A stretch of DNA of 23,070 bases from Ophiothrix spiculata (GCA_000969725.1 JXSR01S073377.1); one strand, 5' to 3'. Numbered from the stretch's first letter, positions 11,120 to 19,288 are shown. Notes: generated by a model not told the origin, from the letters alone. A program made the numbers and translations.

Positions 11120-11280
11120 TGTTTTGTTCTAATAGTCAATTTGTAAATTAAAATAAGTACTTTTTGTCAAAATGGGAAAAATAATGACACTTTGTAAATA
11201 CAGGCTTTTGTCTAAAAATTGAACTGGTAGCTGATTTGCACTATATGAGACTCCAAGAGTTAATAAACTTGAATTTAAAT
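11120..11280 (+). repeat. Duplicated 3'-flank segment shared with 19700-19870
   Basis: Shared landmarks in order are TTTTTGTCAAAA followed by GGAAAAAT, an A-rich stretch, AGGCTT, TTGAACT/ATGAAACTTGAG and AGAGTT/AGGAGTT then AACTTGAA. The other copy lies downstream of E7. This indicates that the duplicated unit included 3' flanking sequence and not only the exon. Confidence 0.5.
11262..11267 (+). promoter_or_regulatory. Candidate distal poly(A) signal AATAAA for E3
   Basis: It lies in GAGTTAATAAACTTGAA, matching the context of the E2 signal at 9897, about 890 nt after the E3 stop. Confidence 0.35.
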
Positions 11281-11796
11281 GTCTTCATGTGTTGTAGACT
11301 TTTGGTACAACCAATACCCTGACAACCAATATTCTACTGTTTGTTTTGTAACTTGTTGAAGTTGAGCTTTTTTGTGTGTGATTAAAAATTGTGTTTTATT
11401 TGGCACCTGTTTTGACATGACAAATGACACCTGTACGTGGCAAGAAGTGAGTAAACCCTTGATCAAGATTCTTAAAATGCATCTTTTGTGTCATTTTTGA
11501 GGCCTTGACAAAGACTTTGACTAGACCAGGATGAGAAACTGACAAGTCAATGCTAGAGGTGTTATTTATAAGCAGGTAGAACTACCTATTTACTAAAGGG
11601 TTCCCCTCCCAACGACCTAGAAATACCCATTTAGGAAGCACAATTAAGTATGCCAACTAGTTACTCTGACTCCCTTAAACTGAGCAAATCAAGCCTCAAA
11701 CTGGATTATGTAGATTTATTGGAACCTTGAATTCCCAATAATGAAGAGGAAATATTTTAAGATTTGTGATTAAGACCAATTTATGTCATTTCATAT

Positions 11797-11832
11797 ATTT
11801 TAACCTTGATTGGTGATGCCTCTAATTTGCAG
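11797..11832 (+). promoter_or_regulatory. Conserved pre-exon 3' splice-site block of E4
   Basis: A 36-nt form of the shared block: ATTTTAACCTTGATTGG then TGATGCCTCTAATTTGCAG. A second partial copy of its end (GGTGCTGCTGACTCTAATTT then GCAG) lies inside the E4 open frame, ending at 11901. Confidence 0.6.
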
Positions 11833-12345
11833 ATTATAACCACACGGGATTTTCTGAAGGGTGATGTTGATATGTTTGGTGCTGCTGACTCTAATTTGCA
11901 GATTGATACTGCACAGGATTTTGATGTTGATGTGTTTGAGACGGCCCTTCAAGCCTACAGGAATTGTATCGACCAAGGAATACCGAGCAGGTTCAAGAAT
12001 CATCTGGAGAGTGATGTTTATGGTAGGAAAGCCCTTAAAGCATACAGGAAGTGTATCGATGAAGGAGTACAGGGGAGATTCAAAATCGCCAAAATGATGA
12101 TCAAGGATTTATTTACAGAAGAGGAGCGACTCAAGTCAAATTGTAAAGGAACACATAGGAAAGAAAAGTTGGATCCTGTGAAGCTGCAAGCAATCAGGGA
12201 AACTGTGTTTGACCTTATACCATGTGAAGCTGATGAAAATATGTTTGATGTGTGGCAGAAGATTGCCTTTTCCATTGATGCATTCAACAGAGATCTGAGG
12301 AAAAAATTGAAGAAAAAAATGGAAAGAATACTCCTTTCGTGCTAA
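11833..12345 (+). CDS. E4: BEN-domain exon with internally duplicated leader
   Basis: This segment of 170 residues is entered in phase 0 and ends in TAA. The BEN core is at about residues 80-153: FKIAKMMIKDLFTEEER, SNCKGTHRKEKLDPVKL, AIRETVFDLIP, W at 141, SIDAFNRDLRKKL. It is about 45 residues longer than E3, E5 and E6 because the leader is duplicated twice. The acceptor-plus-exon start recurs 69 nt downstream (second acceptor ends at 11901, exon restart at 11902). Also, ALQAYRNCIDQGIPSRFK (38-55) is repeated 29 codons later as ALKAYRKCIDEGVQGRFK. Both duplications keep the frame. Splicing could use either acceptor and give products differing by 23 residues. The core itself looks intact, with a basic tail. 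The only late poly(A)-like signal seen is ATTAAA at 12705. Confidence 0.83.
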   Translation: MITTRDFLKGDVDMFGAADSNLQIDTAQDFDVDVFETALQAYRNCIDQGIPSRFKNHLESDVYGRKALKAYRKCIDEGVQGRFKIAKMMIKDLFTEEERLKSNCKGTHRKEKLDPVKLQAIRETVFDLIPCEADENMFDVWQKIAFSIDAFNRDLRKKLKKKMERILLSC

Positions 12346-12704
12346 AAGAATAATGATCGCTCTTAATAAGAAGTGACATTTTAGATTAGATTTTATGGTT
12401 AAATTCATCCAAGAAGAGTAGAATGTCCTATTTAAGAGATTTGAGAAGAAGAATTTAAGTCCCAAAAGAAGATTGATCTCAGTAAGAGTCCACCACAAAA
12501 TAGAGCATTTACTTATTTGTATACAAAGCAGTTCTAGCTTGTGCCGTATTCATCGACTGCTGTTGCTTCAACTTAAAGCTTTAATCTTGTCACATAGGAT
12601 ATGTATATAGGCCCTAGATTCAAAAGTTCTTTAAAAATGTTTTAGTTTAAAAACTTATAAAAGTGACAATCATGTAGACTAGTATCTATATTTATTGATG
12701 GGAT

Positions 12705-12710
12705 ATTAAA
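12705..12710 (+). promoter_or_regulatory. Candidate variant poly(A) signal ATTAAA for E4
   Basis: ATTAAA about 360 nt past the E4 stop is the best candidate found; no AATAAA was seen nearby, so this is weak. Confidence 0.2.
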
Positions 12711-12808
12711 ATTATGGGCACCTAGAAGAGGGATGTATTAAAATTTTGCCAAGTTTAGTTTCTATAACTGCTATAGTTTTTACAAGCGATTTGTTTCTAC
12801 ATGTAACC

Positions 12809-13224
12809 ATTTGTGACCGTCCACCGAAAACAGCAGTAAATGCCATGTCTTGTCATTTTCACTTTTTTAATTATTTGCAAAGACCATGCTTTATAGGTTT
12901 AAAATGACACACGATTTCCAGAAGTCAAGTTATGGTCCGTCAAAGGTTGTTAGGGAGTAAAACGTATAACTGAGATATACGCGTTGAAAGATTATTAAGC
13001 CCTATATTTTCTGTTGATTGTCTTAAGAATATGCCAATTTATTTCACATTGCCTATCATTTTCTTGAAATGAAACTTTGCTGGTATTTTGTGGTAAGCAC
13101 TAGAATTGTGAATCTGTCAAAAAATCAATTTCGGCAAATTACGACCTTGACATGTATTTTCACCTGTAGCGCAAAATGAAGTTTCTGGCATTTACTGATC
13201 ATACGGGCTGGGCGGTCACATTTT
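12809..13224. mobile_element. Non-autonomous DNA element with GTGACCG terminal repeats
   Basis: The left end ATTTGTGACCGTCCACC (12809-12825) and the reverse complement of the right end (13207-13224, CTGGGCGGTCACATTTT region) share TGTGACCGYCCA with few mismatches. The 416-bp interior has no coding potential. The layout fits a small terminal-inverted-repeat element; no clear target duplication was found. Confidence 0.45.
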
Positions 13225-13339
13225 AGAACACCTTGCAGATCGCCTATTCATTCCCATACAACAGCTTTCAGATGTTGCTGAATTTTTCATTTGTGAAGTA
13301 ATGGGTTGCATTAACCCTAGAGATCACTTAATAATTGTT

Positions 13340-13552
13340 GAAGATATTGTGTGTATCCCATCATACATTGGTTCCTGTGGGATTGTTTGTATAAGAAACT
13401 ATGTGAGTAGTTAGTGGTGAAATGTCCACAAATCAAAGTTAATTGTTGTAATTTTGCATTTTGGGTATGTTTCATCACTAACTACTCACATGACTTCCTG
13501 GACAAAATTCCCCTTAGTAAGCAATGCATGTTGGGATACACACAATATCTTC
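13340..13552. repeat. Foldback element with perfect 21-bp outer arms
   Basis: 13340-13360 (GAAGATATTGTGTGTATCCC then A) is the exact reverse complement of 13532-13552. Inner arms also pair: ATGTGAGTAGTTAGTGGTGA (from 13401) with TCATCACTAACTACTCACAT (ending 13491). The loop is about 47 nt. The long hairpin is typical of a MITE. Confidence 0.7.
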
Positions 13553-13558
13553 TCTTCA

Positions 13559-13636
13559 TTAACCCTATGAACACTGGTGACCACTTTTGGTGTCAAAAAA
13601 CATTGAGTTATGGGGTGTCAGAGTTCAAAGGGTTAA
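13559..13636. mobile_element. 78-bp TTAA-flanked miniature element
   Basis: TTAACCCTATGAACACTG (13559-13576) and the reverse complement of 13619-13636 (CAGAGTTCAAAGGGTTAA) match at 16 of 18 bases. TTAA at both ends and a CCC start resemble the termini of piggyBac-type elements, which insert at TTAA. It is far too short to be autonomous. Confidence 0.5.
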
Positions 13637-14000
13637 CCAAGGGTTTTTATACCCTGGCTTTAACCAAAAAGGGGGATATTGTGACGGCATGAAGTGTGTG
13701 GTGTTTTTGTCCAATGAAGTTGTTTTGGCTGTATCTTGTAGACCATATGGCTTACACCCATGTTTTCTTGAAAATAATTAGGTCCTTGATCAAATATTTC
13801 CTTGACACTTAATTTGCATACAATATATCCAGCATCATAGATGGATACCTTCCTGATATTAAATGAGTGGCTGGCCCTACGCCTTATCTAGTGCTACCTA
13901 CAATTTCAGCATAAAATATGCAAATTAAATATGCCAAATCTTTTGACCGGAACAACCCGACCTTCATGATATTTAGTAATAACGAAATGAGAAAGTCCTG

Positions 14001-14186
14001 GGCCGATTTCACTAACATTAACTATTGTCACTAACCCAGTTTTGATTGCTAAACTCCAAAAATGATCGCTAAATTGTTCAAAATACCAGCTATTTAGCGA
14101 TCATTTTTAACAATTTAGCGATCATTTTTGGAGTTAGCGATCAAAACGAGGTTAGCGACCATCGCTAAATGTTACTGAAATCGGCC
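14001..14186. mobile_element. 186-bp foldback/MITE with CCTG flanks
   Basis: The ends GGCCGATTTCA (14001-14011) and TGAAATCGGCC (14176-14186) are perfect inverted repeats. The interior repeats GATCGCTAAATTGTT-like blocks in both orientations, so most of the element can fold on itself. CCTG occurs immediately outside both ends (13997-14000 and 14187-14190), a candidate 4-bp target duplication. Confidence 0.65.
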
Positions 14187-14502
14187 CCTGGTCATATTGT
14201 ACCAGTATATTTCCAGGACCTTTCGTTAGTTTAACACAAATTATCGCTTCAATTTGTATCAATAATTAGCATATACAATATGCTCATTGAGTACCTAATT
14301 TACATAATTTGTGAAAAAAAATAAAAATTGATTGGTTATATATTTTCCACATCATTAGACTTACCTTTGTGATAGTAAGTGAGTGGGCGGACCCAGATCT
14401 TAAGTTAAGTAATGCCACGGGCATTTCAGCCTAAATTATGCAAATTAAGTGAATTGCATAATTTATGCATTCAAGACTGGATTATTTGTATACCAGCATT
14501 TC

Positions 14503-14540
14503 ATTTTAACACACTGATTGATGCTGCCTCTAATTTGCAG
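14503..14540 (+). promoter_or_regulatory. Conserved pre-exon 3' splice-site block of E5
   Basis: The full 38-nt form: ATTTTAACACACTGATTGA then TGCTGCCTCTAATTTGCAG. It has a branch-point-like TTTTAAC about 30 nt before the AG and a weak pyrimidine tract. Confidence 0.6.
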
Positions 14541-14909
14541 ATTGCAACTGTGCAGGAGGTCAAGAATTGTCTAACGCAGAGAGATGTGACTGGTGTGACA
14601 CCTCTTGAAATATACAGACAATACATCAGTCTTGGAGCTCAAGCAAGATTCAAAATAGCCAGAATGATGACACGGGACTTGTTTTCAGAAGAGGAACGAC
14701 TGGGGTCAAACTGCAGAGGAACACATGGGAAAGGAAAGTTGGATCCTGTTAGGCTGAAGGCGATCAGGGAAACTGTGTTTGAACTTGTACCTTGTGAAAC
14801 TGGTGAAAATGCAGATGAGGCATGGCAAAAGGTTGTTTTGGGTATTGATCATTTAAACCGAGGTTTGAAGTCAAGACTGAAGAAACAGGGGAGGCTCCCT
14901 TTGTTTTGA
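14541..14909 (+). CDS. E5: BEN-domain exon (B sub-type), probable alternative terminal exon
   Basis: This segment of 122 residues is entered in phase 0 and ends in TGA. The leader (TQRDVTGVTPLEIYRQYIS) is followed by the BEN core at about 33-112: FKIARMMTRDLFSEEER, SNCRGTHGKGKLDPVRL, AIRETVFELVP, W at 95, GIDHLNRGLK. The tail SRLKKQGRLPLF closely matches E6. An ATG at 14412 is in frame upstream, but using it would require translating the conserved splice-site block and intron-like sequence, so the acceptor is preferred. AATAAA lies only 29 nt past the stop (14938). Bases just after the stop (GATGATCGCTCTCAATAAGA) are shared with E4 and E6. Confidence 0.85.
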   Translation: MATVQEVKNCLTQRDVTGVTPLEIYRQYISLGAQARFKIARMMTRDLFSEEERLGSNCRGTHGKGKLDPVRLKAIRETVFELVPCETGENADEAWQKVVLGIDHLNRGLKSRLKKQGRLPLF

Positions 14910-14937
14910 AAGATGATCGCTCTCAATAAGAAACTGC

Positions 14938-14943
14938 AATAAA
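14938..14943 (+). promoter_or_regulatory. Candidate poly(A) signal AATAAA for E5
   Basis: AATAAA in CTGCAATAAAAATAC lies about 30 nt after the stop, which would give a very short 3' UTR. Confidence 0.45.
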
Positions 14944-15810
14944 AATACTTTTAATTTGAATCTCCTCTTCATAACTAAAATGATACTCATGTCAGATACA
15001 TAAAGAAAAGAATCAAAGGAACTTGGATTTTGTGAAAATATTTCCCATTCTAACACTTACGAGTTGTGCTTTTTATTTGATCATAAATGAAATCACAAGT
15101 AAAAGTAGAAACTATCAAAAGAACTACTTAACTGTGACCTATTCTGACCACAAGCAAGGGTAACAAGCACAACTACAAGGGATAAAAGAAAGAGGTTGGG
15201 ATAGATGAGCAGAAAAAAGGAAGATTAAGCCCTTTGATATTCCAATCTTGCTTATCTTCAGCTGCTTATCTTTTCCATTGAAAATAGCTGAGGCAGACAT
15301 GGGCAAGATTTTTAGCTCGGAATACTTGACACTATACTGCGCCTATCAAATCATGTGACCAAGCTTCAAAGGCAACAAGCGAGCAATTGTGCCGGTATCC
15401 TTCATCATTAATATTGGATACCAATGATGCATACTGACCATGTTTGGTTGATAGACCTTGGAGATATTGGGTTAAAAATGCACAGACAACTCTTGAAATA
15501 AAGTTGTGCTAAAAGTGAAATACAAAGTTATTTTGGCAAAATGACGCCTCCAAATAATATCTGGAAAAAATGGAGATACAAACATGCACCCATATGACAA
15601 TTTCAGACTTTGTAAATTGTAAATGGCCATTTTCAAGAAAAAGTGGACATGAGAAAAATATTGAAAAAAGGATGTAACTTTTCAATGCAAAATGCTACCA
15701 ACATATATTTTGTATCAAAAGAAAGCTATTTTGAAGCTCTTTAAAATAAACCCAAATTTGAAAAGACTGAACAAAATTTTCTATGAAATTTCTTAAATCA
15801 GCGGACAAAT

Positions 15811-16204
15811 TGTCCTTCCGTGACCATGTTCCCTTCGCATTTTGCATTGTTAAAATATAACCGTAGGGAATATTTTGAAGTGGAATGTGGCAAACTATTG
15901 CAGAAACACCAAGCAATGCATTTAGTAACTTTGAAATGAAATTTTTTCATAAATTTCATAAAAATTTTCATTTACATCAAAAATGTACTCGAGGTTAAAA
16001 ACCATGTCCGTTTTGATGTCCTTCCGTGACCGACCTCATTAAGGTGCATATTTTGCCACAGAGAATTTTTTTATGAAAAAATTCCTGTTGAATATGAATG
16101 TTTTCAGGTATACTCAACTAAATATGAAATAAATTTTATTTTATCCAATTCAATTTTGGCAATGTATAAATACAGAAAAATTCTGTGATTGTCCTTCCGT
16201 TACC
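15811..16204. repeat. Three spaced copies of TGTCCTTCCGTGACC
   Basis: The 15-bp motif occurs at 15811-15825 and 16017-16031, and with one change at 16190-16204. Spacings are 206 and 173 bp. The sequence between is AT-rich without clear longer similarity. It is probably internal structure of an unrecognised repeat element. Confidence 0.5.
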
Positions 16205-16496
16205 GTGAAAATGCCCAAATGTAAACATGTAAAAACACCCTGTTAAAATAAAACATGAAGGCTGGATTATTGGTATATATCAGTGTCAGGTGGTTGTAGC
16301 TGTATTCAAGCGATATGTAAGATTTGATTCAAAAGTGGTTTTGTGTCAAATAATAGTCTCAAAGGATAAATGATGGCTAATTAATGGGAAAATAGACCAA
16401 CCGCACACATGAGATGATACATTTTGAATTAAATTTGGGATATCAATTTCCCAAATTTAATTCACAAATGACCATAACAGGAAATATGCACCTTAA
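16039..16496. mobile_element. Candidate TTAA-flanked inverted-repeat element
   Basis: TTAAGGTGCATATTT (16039-16053) is the perfect inverted complement of AAATATGCACCTTAA (16482-16496), enclosing about 430 bp without coding potential. TTAA at both outer ends suggests a TTAA target site. The right end overlaps a dispersed repeat seen elsewhere without the TTAA, so the true borders are uncertain. Confidence 0.35.
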
Positions 16497-16551
16497 GCCA
16501 AATTTTTAGAAAGGTATCAATATCTACCAAAACAAACCCAGTCAGTCTAAA
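16426..16551 (-). repeat. Dispersed repeat with GACTGAC...GGTAGATATTGA, copy 2 (reversed)
   Basis: On the minus strand it reads GACTGACTGGGTTTG..., TTTTGGTAGATATTGA..., ending in a GAATTAAATTTGGGA palindrome. On this strand 16426-16440 pairs perfectly with 16449-16463 around an 8-nt loop. It is the same order as at 6801-6893. Confidence 0.6.
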
Positions 16552-16963
16552 ACAAAAATCAAACAAGAGTGACAGGGAGCAAGCACCCTGTTAGGTGAAT
16601 CTTTGTAATCACAGATTGGCCATTCTTATTTGACATGACTAAAAAAATTTATATAATGATAAAGACTTTGTAAGTGCCATTCAATGAGAGCAATTATACC
16701 CTACCAGATACTGTAACTCAGTTGATGTAGGATGTAAAGTCCTGTGGTTTTGTAAATCTCAAAATTCGAATTGAATTTTAAAGGGCCATTGGAAAACAAA
16801 AAAACACACCTTTCAATCAAGGACCCGGCCGCCATTATCTGATGTAACTGTAATTGTGTTGTGCATCAGACTGAACTATGAAATGTAGATTTATTGGAGT
16901 CCAGAAATCCTGCATGGAGAAAAATTGTGTACCTGCAAAATCCTGCTGCTATTTCCACATGCA

Positions 16964-17001
16964 ATTTTAACACACTGATTGGTGCTGCCTCTACTTTGCA
17001 G
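16964..17001 (+). promoter_or_regulatory. Conserved pre-exon 3' splice-site block of E6
   Basis: The full 38-nt form: ATTTTAACACACTGATTGG then TGCTGCCTCTACTTTGCAG, with one change from the E5 form in its second half. Confidence 0.6.
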
Positions 17002-17370
17002 ATTGCAACTTGTGTGGATATCAAGCAAAATCTATTGGAGAGTGTTGTTGATGGCGAGACAGGGCTTCAAAGGTACGGGAAATACATCCATCTAGGAATG
17101 CCAGGAAGATTCAAAATCGCCAGAATGATGACGCAGGATCTATTTTCAGAAGAGGAACGACTTGGGTCAAATTGCAGAGGGACGCATGGGAAGGGAAGGT
17201 TGGATCCCGTGAGGCTACAAGTGATCAGGGAAACTGTGTTTGACCTCATACCGCATGATGATGACGAGAGTCCACTTGATGCTTGGCAAAAAGTTGTTGT
17301 AGCCATTGATCATTTTAACAGAGATTTGAAGCAAAAACTGAAGAAACAGGGTAGGCTCCTTTTGTACTGA
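17002..17370 (+). CDS. E6: BEN-domain exon (B sub-type), probable alternative terminal exon
   Basis: This segment of 122 residues is entered in phase 0 and ends in TGA. The leader holds VDGETGLQRYGKYIHLG. The BEN core is at about 33-112: FKIARMMTQDLFSEEER, SNCRGTHGKGRLDPVRL, VIRETVFDLIP, an acidic HDDDES loop, W at 95, AIDHFNRDLK. The tail QKLKKQGRLLLY is shared with E5. The core DNA is nearly identical to E3, while the C-terminal end is nearer E5. No in-frame ATG exists in a sensible place (the frame's first start-like codon upstream is a TTG at 16894). The nearest AATAAA is at 17614, inside a dispersed repeat. Overall it is intact. Confidence 0.85.
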   Translation: MATCVDIKQNLLESVVDGETGLQRYGKYIHLGMPGRFKIARMMTQDLFSEEERLGSNCRGTHGKGRLDPVRLQVIRETVFDLIPHDDDESPLDAWQKVVVAIDHFNRDLKQKLKKQGRLLLY

Positions 17371-17544
17371 AAAATGATCCGTCTCGATAAGAAACGGAAA
17401 TTTATGTGACATTTAAAGGGTTTGTAAATTGTAACCACAGAACTTTTTTCTGACACAATGAAGGATGCTTAAATGTAGGCCTATATATGCTTGTTCTCAG
17501 ACCTGTTTGTCTTGTATGCCTTTCACAACTGCACACTAACATAA

Positions 17545-17858
17545 GGCCAAAAAAACATTGTTTGTCCATAACTGCTCCTGAAAGGGTGGGGTCAGTAGGT
17601 AGGCTTTTTTTGTAATAAATGTTTTAAAAAAATGGAAAAATTGAATTAGAAATTAACCTACAAGAACAATATACTGCTGAGGTCTTCTATATTGGTAAAC
17701 TATACATTTCATTGACAATTCATATTCTATTTGTCCGATTTCAAGACTTTCTCAGTGAGTATTTGTATATTTTTGTGTGAAAAATCCTTAAATAAGAGTT
17801 GGAAAACCCCTTTATAAAGCGTTGGTCTGGCCAAATTTTGATGGTCAGTCGGGGGAGG
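17545..17858. repeat. Dispersed repeat, GGTCGGTCGG family, copy C
   Basis: It starts GGCCAAAAAAACATT, has GGTGGGGTCAGTAGGTAGG near its left end and ends GGTCAGTCGGGGGAGG (17843-17858), parallel to 3441-3776. An AATAAA inside it (17614-17619) could serve as an E6 poly(A) signal. Confidence 0.6.
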
Positions 17859-18175
17859 ATAAACAAACGATATATTTGGGTGGGGACCTGAGCCAAGATA
17901 CATGATGTAAATAACATGAAATTTTGAAAATATTTTAGCCAATGATTTTTGTTTGATTATGATACACAATTTTATATAATAATGTAAATGATATGCAAAT
18001 AGCATTACTGAATTACTTAATGTTATTGAAGTGTATTTTGTATCCCTTGGAAAAAGTACATACAAATGCTGATATTAAATTGAACCCTTTTTCATGAAAT
18101 TTTGTATTGAAATCAGGAAAATGTTATTATGCATATGTCATCGATGGGGGTTGTAAATGGGGACTCAAAATCTAC

Positions 18176-18260
18176 CTGGGCAGTAGCTGAGTGGTGTCTT
18201 GCTAATGTTATACATGGTTGGGGATGTGAGGTGTCCTGGGTGTGAAACCAGGTGAAAACA
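18176..18260 (+). mobile_element. tRNA-derived SINE head (A and B box)
   Basis: TAGCTGAGTGG (18184-18194) fits the RNA polymerase III A-box pattern TRGCNNAGTGG exactly. GGTGTGAAACC (18239-18249) is a B box with two changes, at the normal distance. The sequence between does not fold as a proper tRNA, so a SINE head is more likely than a tRNA gene. Confidence 0.5.
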
Positions 18261-18319
18261 CACTTTTTCACCCAGTCCCTGTGTGAGGCTATAGATGGAA
18301 AATCCCTTGTGGTCAGTTC

Positions 18320-18512
18320 AGGTGAGTTTGCACTGTGACGTAGGGAAATGGCGGAGGGTAACAAACTTGCAACTAAAAACGACTGATAGAAACGATAGTT
18401 TGCATAGCTAGGGGATTGTGTGAGCGTTAATTGACAAACAAAATTTAAAACTGCAATTCGCAGGTCTACATTGCTTGTCATTACCCCAAGTTGTCACAGT
18501 GTAAACGCACCT
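18320..18512. mobile_element. 193-bp MITE-like element with 20-bp inverted ends
   Basis: AGGTGAGTTTGCACTGTGAC (18320-18339) and the reverse complement of 18493-18512 match at 18 of 20 bases. There is no coding potential. It abuts the left limit of the E7/E8 duplicated unit at about 18519. Confidence 0.55.
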
Positions 18513-18518
18513 TTTAGG

Positions 18519-18811
18519 GTTAGTGATGTTTTATTTTGTAGAAAACAAATCGTTAAGATTAAAATGATTTGTGTTACAGTGTATATTCTGTGTAAGATTT
18601 TTATTGTTCCAAGTGCAATTGGGCAAGAAATAAATTCACATGCCTGAACTTAAGATTTAACAGTGCCCCTCCAATAAGCTAACCTTATAGTCTATATCGC
18701 AGTGTTCCTCAAACAAACAATTTCTATAAAATTAAGGAGCCATAAATTTTTCGAATGGAAAAGAATAGTTGCTAGATTTGATGTTCTATAAATTCTGCAT
18801 TGCCATTCCCC
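18519..18811 (+). repeat. Duplicated intronic unit upstream of E7 (matches 20621-20884)
   Basis: The segment starts GTTAGTGATGTTTTATTTTG and contains AATTCACATGCCTGAACTT and a GCAGTGTTCCTCAAACAAAC stretch from 18699. The same landmarks in the same order lie upstream of E8, and the last 140 bp also upstream of E9 (from 21775). It shows that E7-E9 arose by tandem duplication of intron plus exon. Confidence 0.65.
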
Positions 18812-18849
18812 ATTTTAACACATCGATTGGTGCTGCCTCTAATTTGCAG
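18812..18849 (+). promoter_or_regulatory. Conserved pre-exon 3' splice-site block of E7
   Basis: 38-nt form: ATTTTAACACATCGATTGG then TGCTGCCTCTAATTTGCAG. Confidence 0.55.
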
Positions 18850-19288
18850 ATATTAACTGTACAAGATATCAGATTTTCTGGATATACGAGAGATGGTTAA
18901 TGGCAAGATTAGTAAAGTATCAGTCAAGAAGGCGGCACTCGTAAAGTATGGCACATTTGTGAACCAAGGAATGCCAGGGAGGCTCAAAATAGCCAGAATG
19001 ATGACACGCGACTTATTTACAGAAGAGGAACGGATAACGTCAAATTGCAGGGGATATTTGAAAGTAGCGTTAGACCCTGTGAGACTGGAAGCGATCAGAG
19101 AAACTGTGTTTGAGGTCATACCATGTGAAGCTAATGAAAATATGTATGATGTGTGGCTGAAGTGTATTGCAGCCATTGATGGAAATTCTTGTCAGGCAAA
19201 AAAAAAAGAACTCTGTCTCAGGTTCCTTAGGCCCAAAACCATTCAATTGTATACCATTAGCATGATGCCCGCTTCGCACAGATCATAA
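18850..19288 (+). pseudogene. E7: damaged BEN-domain exon (A sub-type)
   Basis: After the conserved acceptor the frame that should be used meets a TAA within 17 codons. Compared with E8 there is an 8-nt deletion near the start of the exon (43 instead of 51 nt before ATGGTTAATGG). Downstream of it a good BEN core is open from ATG 18893: KIARMMTRDLFTEEER, SNCRGYLKVALDPVRL, AIRETVFEVIP, W, AAIDG. After AAIDG the sequence no longer matches E8 (a 10-A run, then unrelated sequence), so the final helix is lost. An AAG 16 nt inside the exon (exon restart at 18866) would restore phase 0, so a rescued transcript is conceivable. Most likely it is a decaying copy. AATAAA lies at 19324. Confidence 0.7.

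Larger units (their letters stand above)
10422..11796. other. Non-coding stretch between E3 and E4
   Basis: No gene is seen. It contains a repeated GATCTAGACGATGTTATG at 10629 and 10901, a segment near 11120-11280 that is similar to 19700-19870 downstream of E7, and an AATAAA at 11262. Confidence 0.45.
12346..14502. other. Non-coding, repeat-rich stretch between E4 and E5
   Basis: No gene is supportable. The stretch is packed with inverted-repeat elements: one with GTGACCG ends (12809-13224), a long foldback (13340-13552), a tiny TTAA-flanked element (13559-13636) and a foldback with perfect 11-bp ends (14001-14186). The frames at 13414-13781 lie within these. Sequence around 13860-13935 is also similar to 14370-14455, so the last foldback sits inside a locally duplicated region. 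Confidence 0.5.
14944..16963. other. Non-coding stretch between E5 and E6
   Basis: No gene is seen. The middle (15800-16500) carries a thrice-repeated TGTCCTTCCGTGACC motif, a TTAA-bounded inverted repeat pair and a reversed copy of the GACTGAC repeat. The 73-codon minus-strand frame at 15695-15916 lies in A/T-rich repeat sequence and is not credible. Confidence 0.45.
17371..18518. other. Non-coding stretch between E6 and the E7 duplication unit
   Basis: No gene is supportable. It holds the second full GGTCGGTCGG-type repeat (17545-17858), a tRNA-like SINE head (18176-18260) and a MITE-like element (18320-18512). Minus-strand frames of 112 and 122 codons here lie over these repeats. Confidence 0.45.

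Noticed and set aside
14412-14540. ATG at 14412 as the start of E5
   Set aside because: It lies in repeat-derived, intron-like sequence, and no other copy has an equivalent ATG.
16999-17350. Linking BEN exons into one multi-BEN protein through donors near exon ends (for example GTAGGC near the end of E6)
   Set aside because: No consistent GT donor exists at the same place in the other copies, and every exon has a stop; terminal exons fit better.
18176-18260. Possible tRNA gene
   Set aside because: A and B boxes are present but no cloverleaf with a normal anticodon arm can be drawn; a SINE is the better reading.
18113-18481. 122-codon minus-strand frame
   Set aside because: It spans the SINE head and the MITE-like element; composition is not protein-like.
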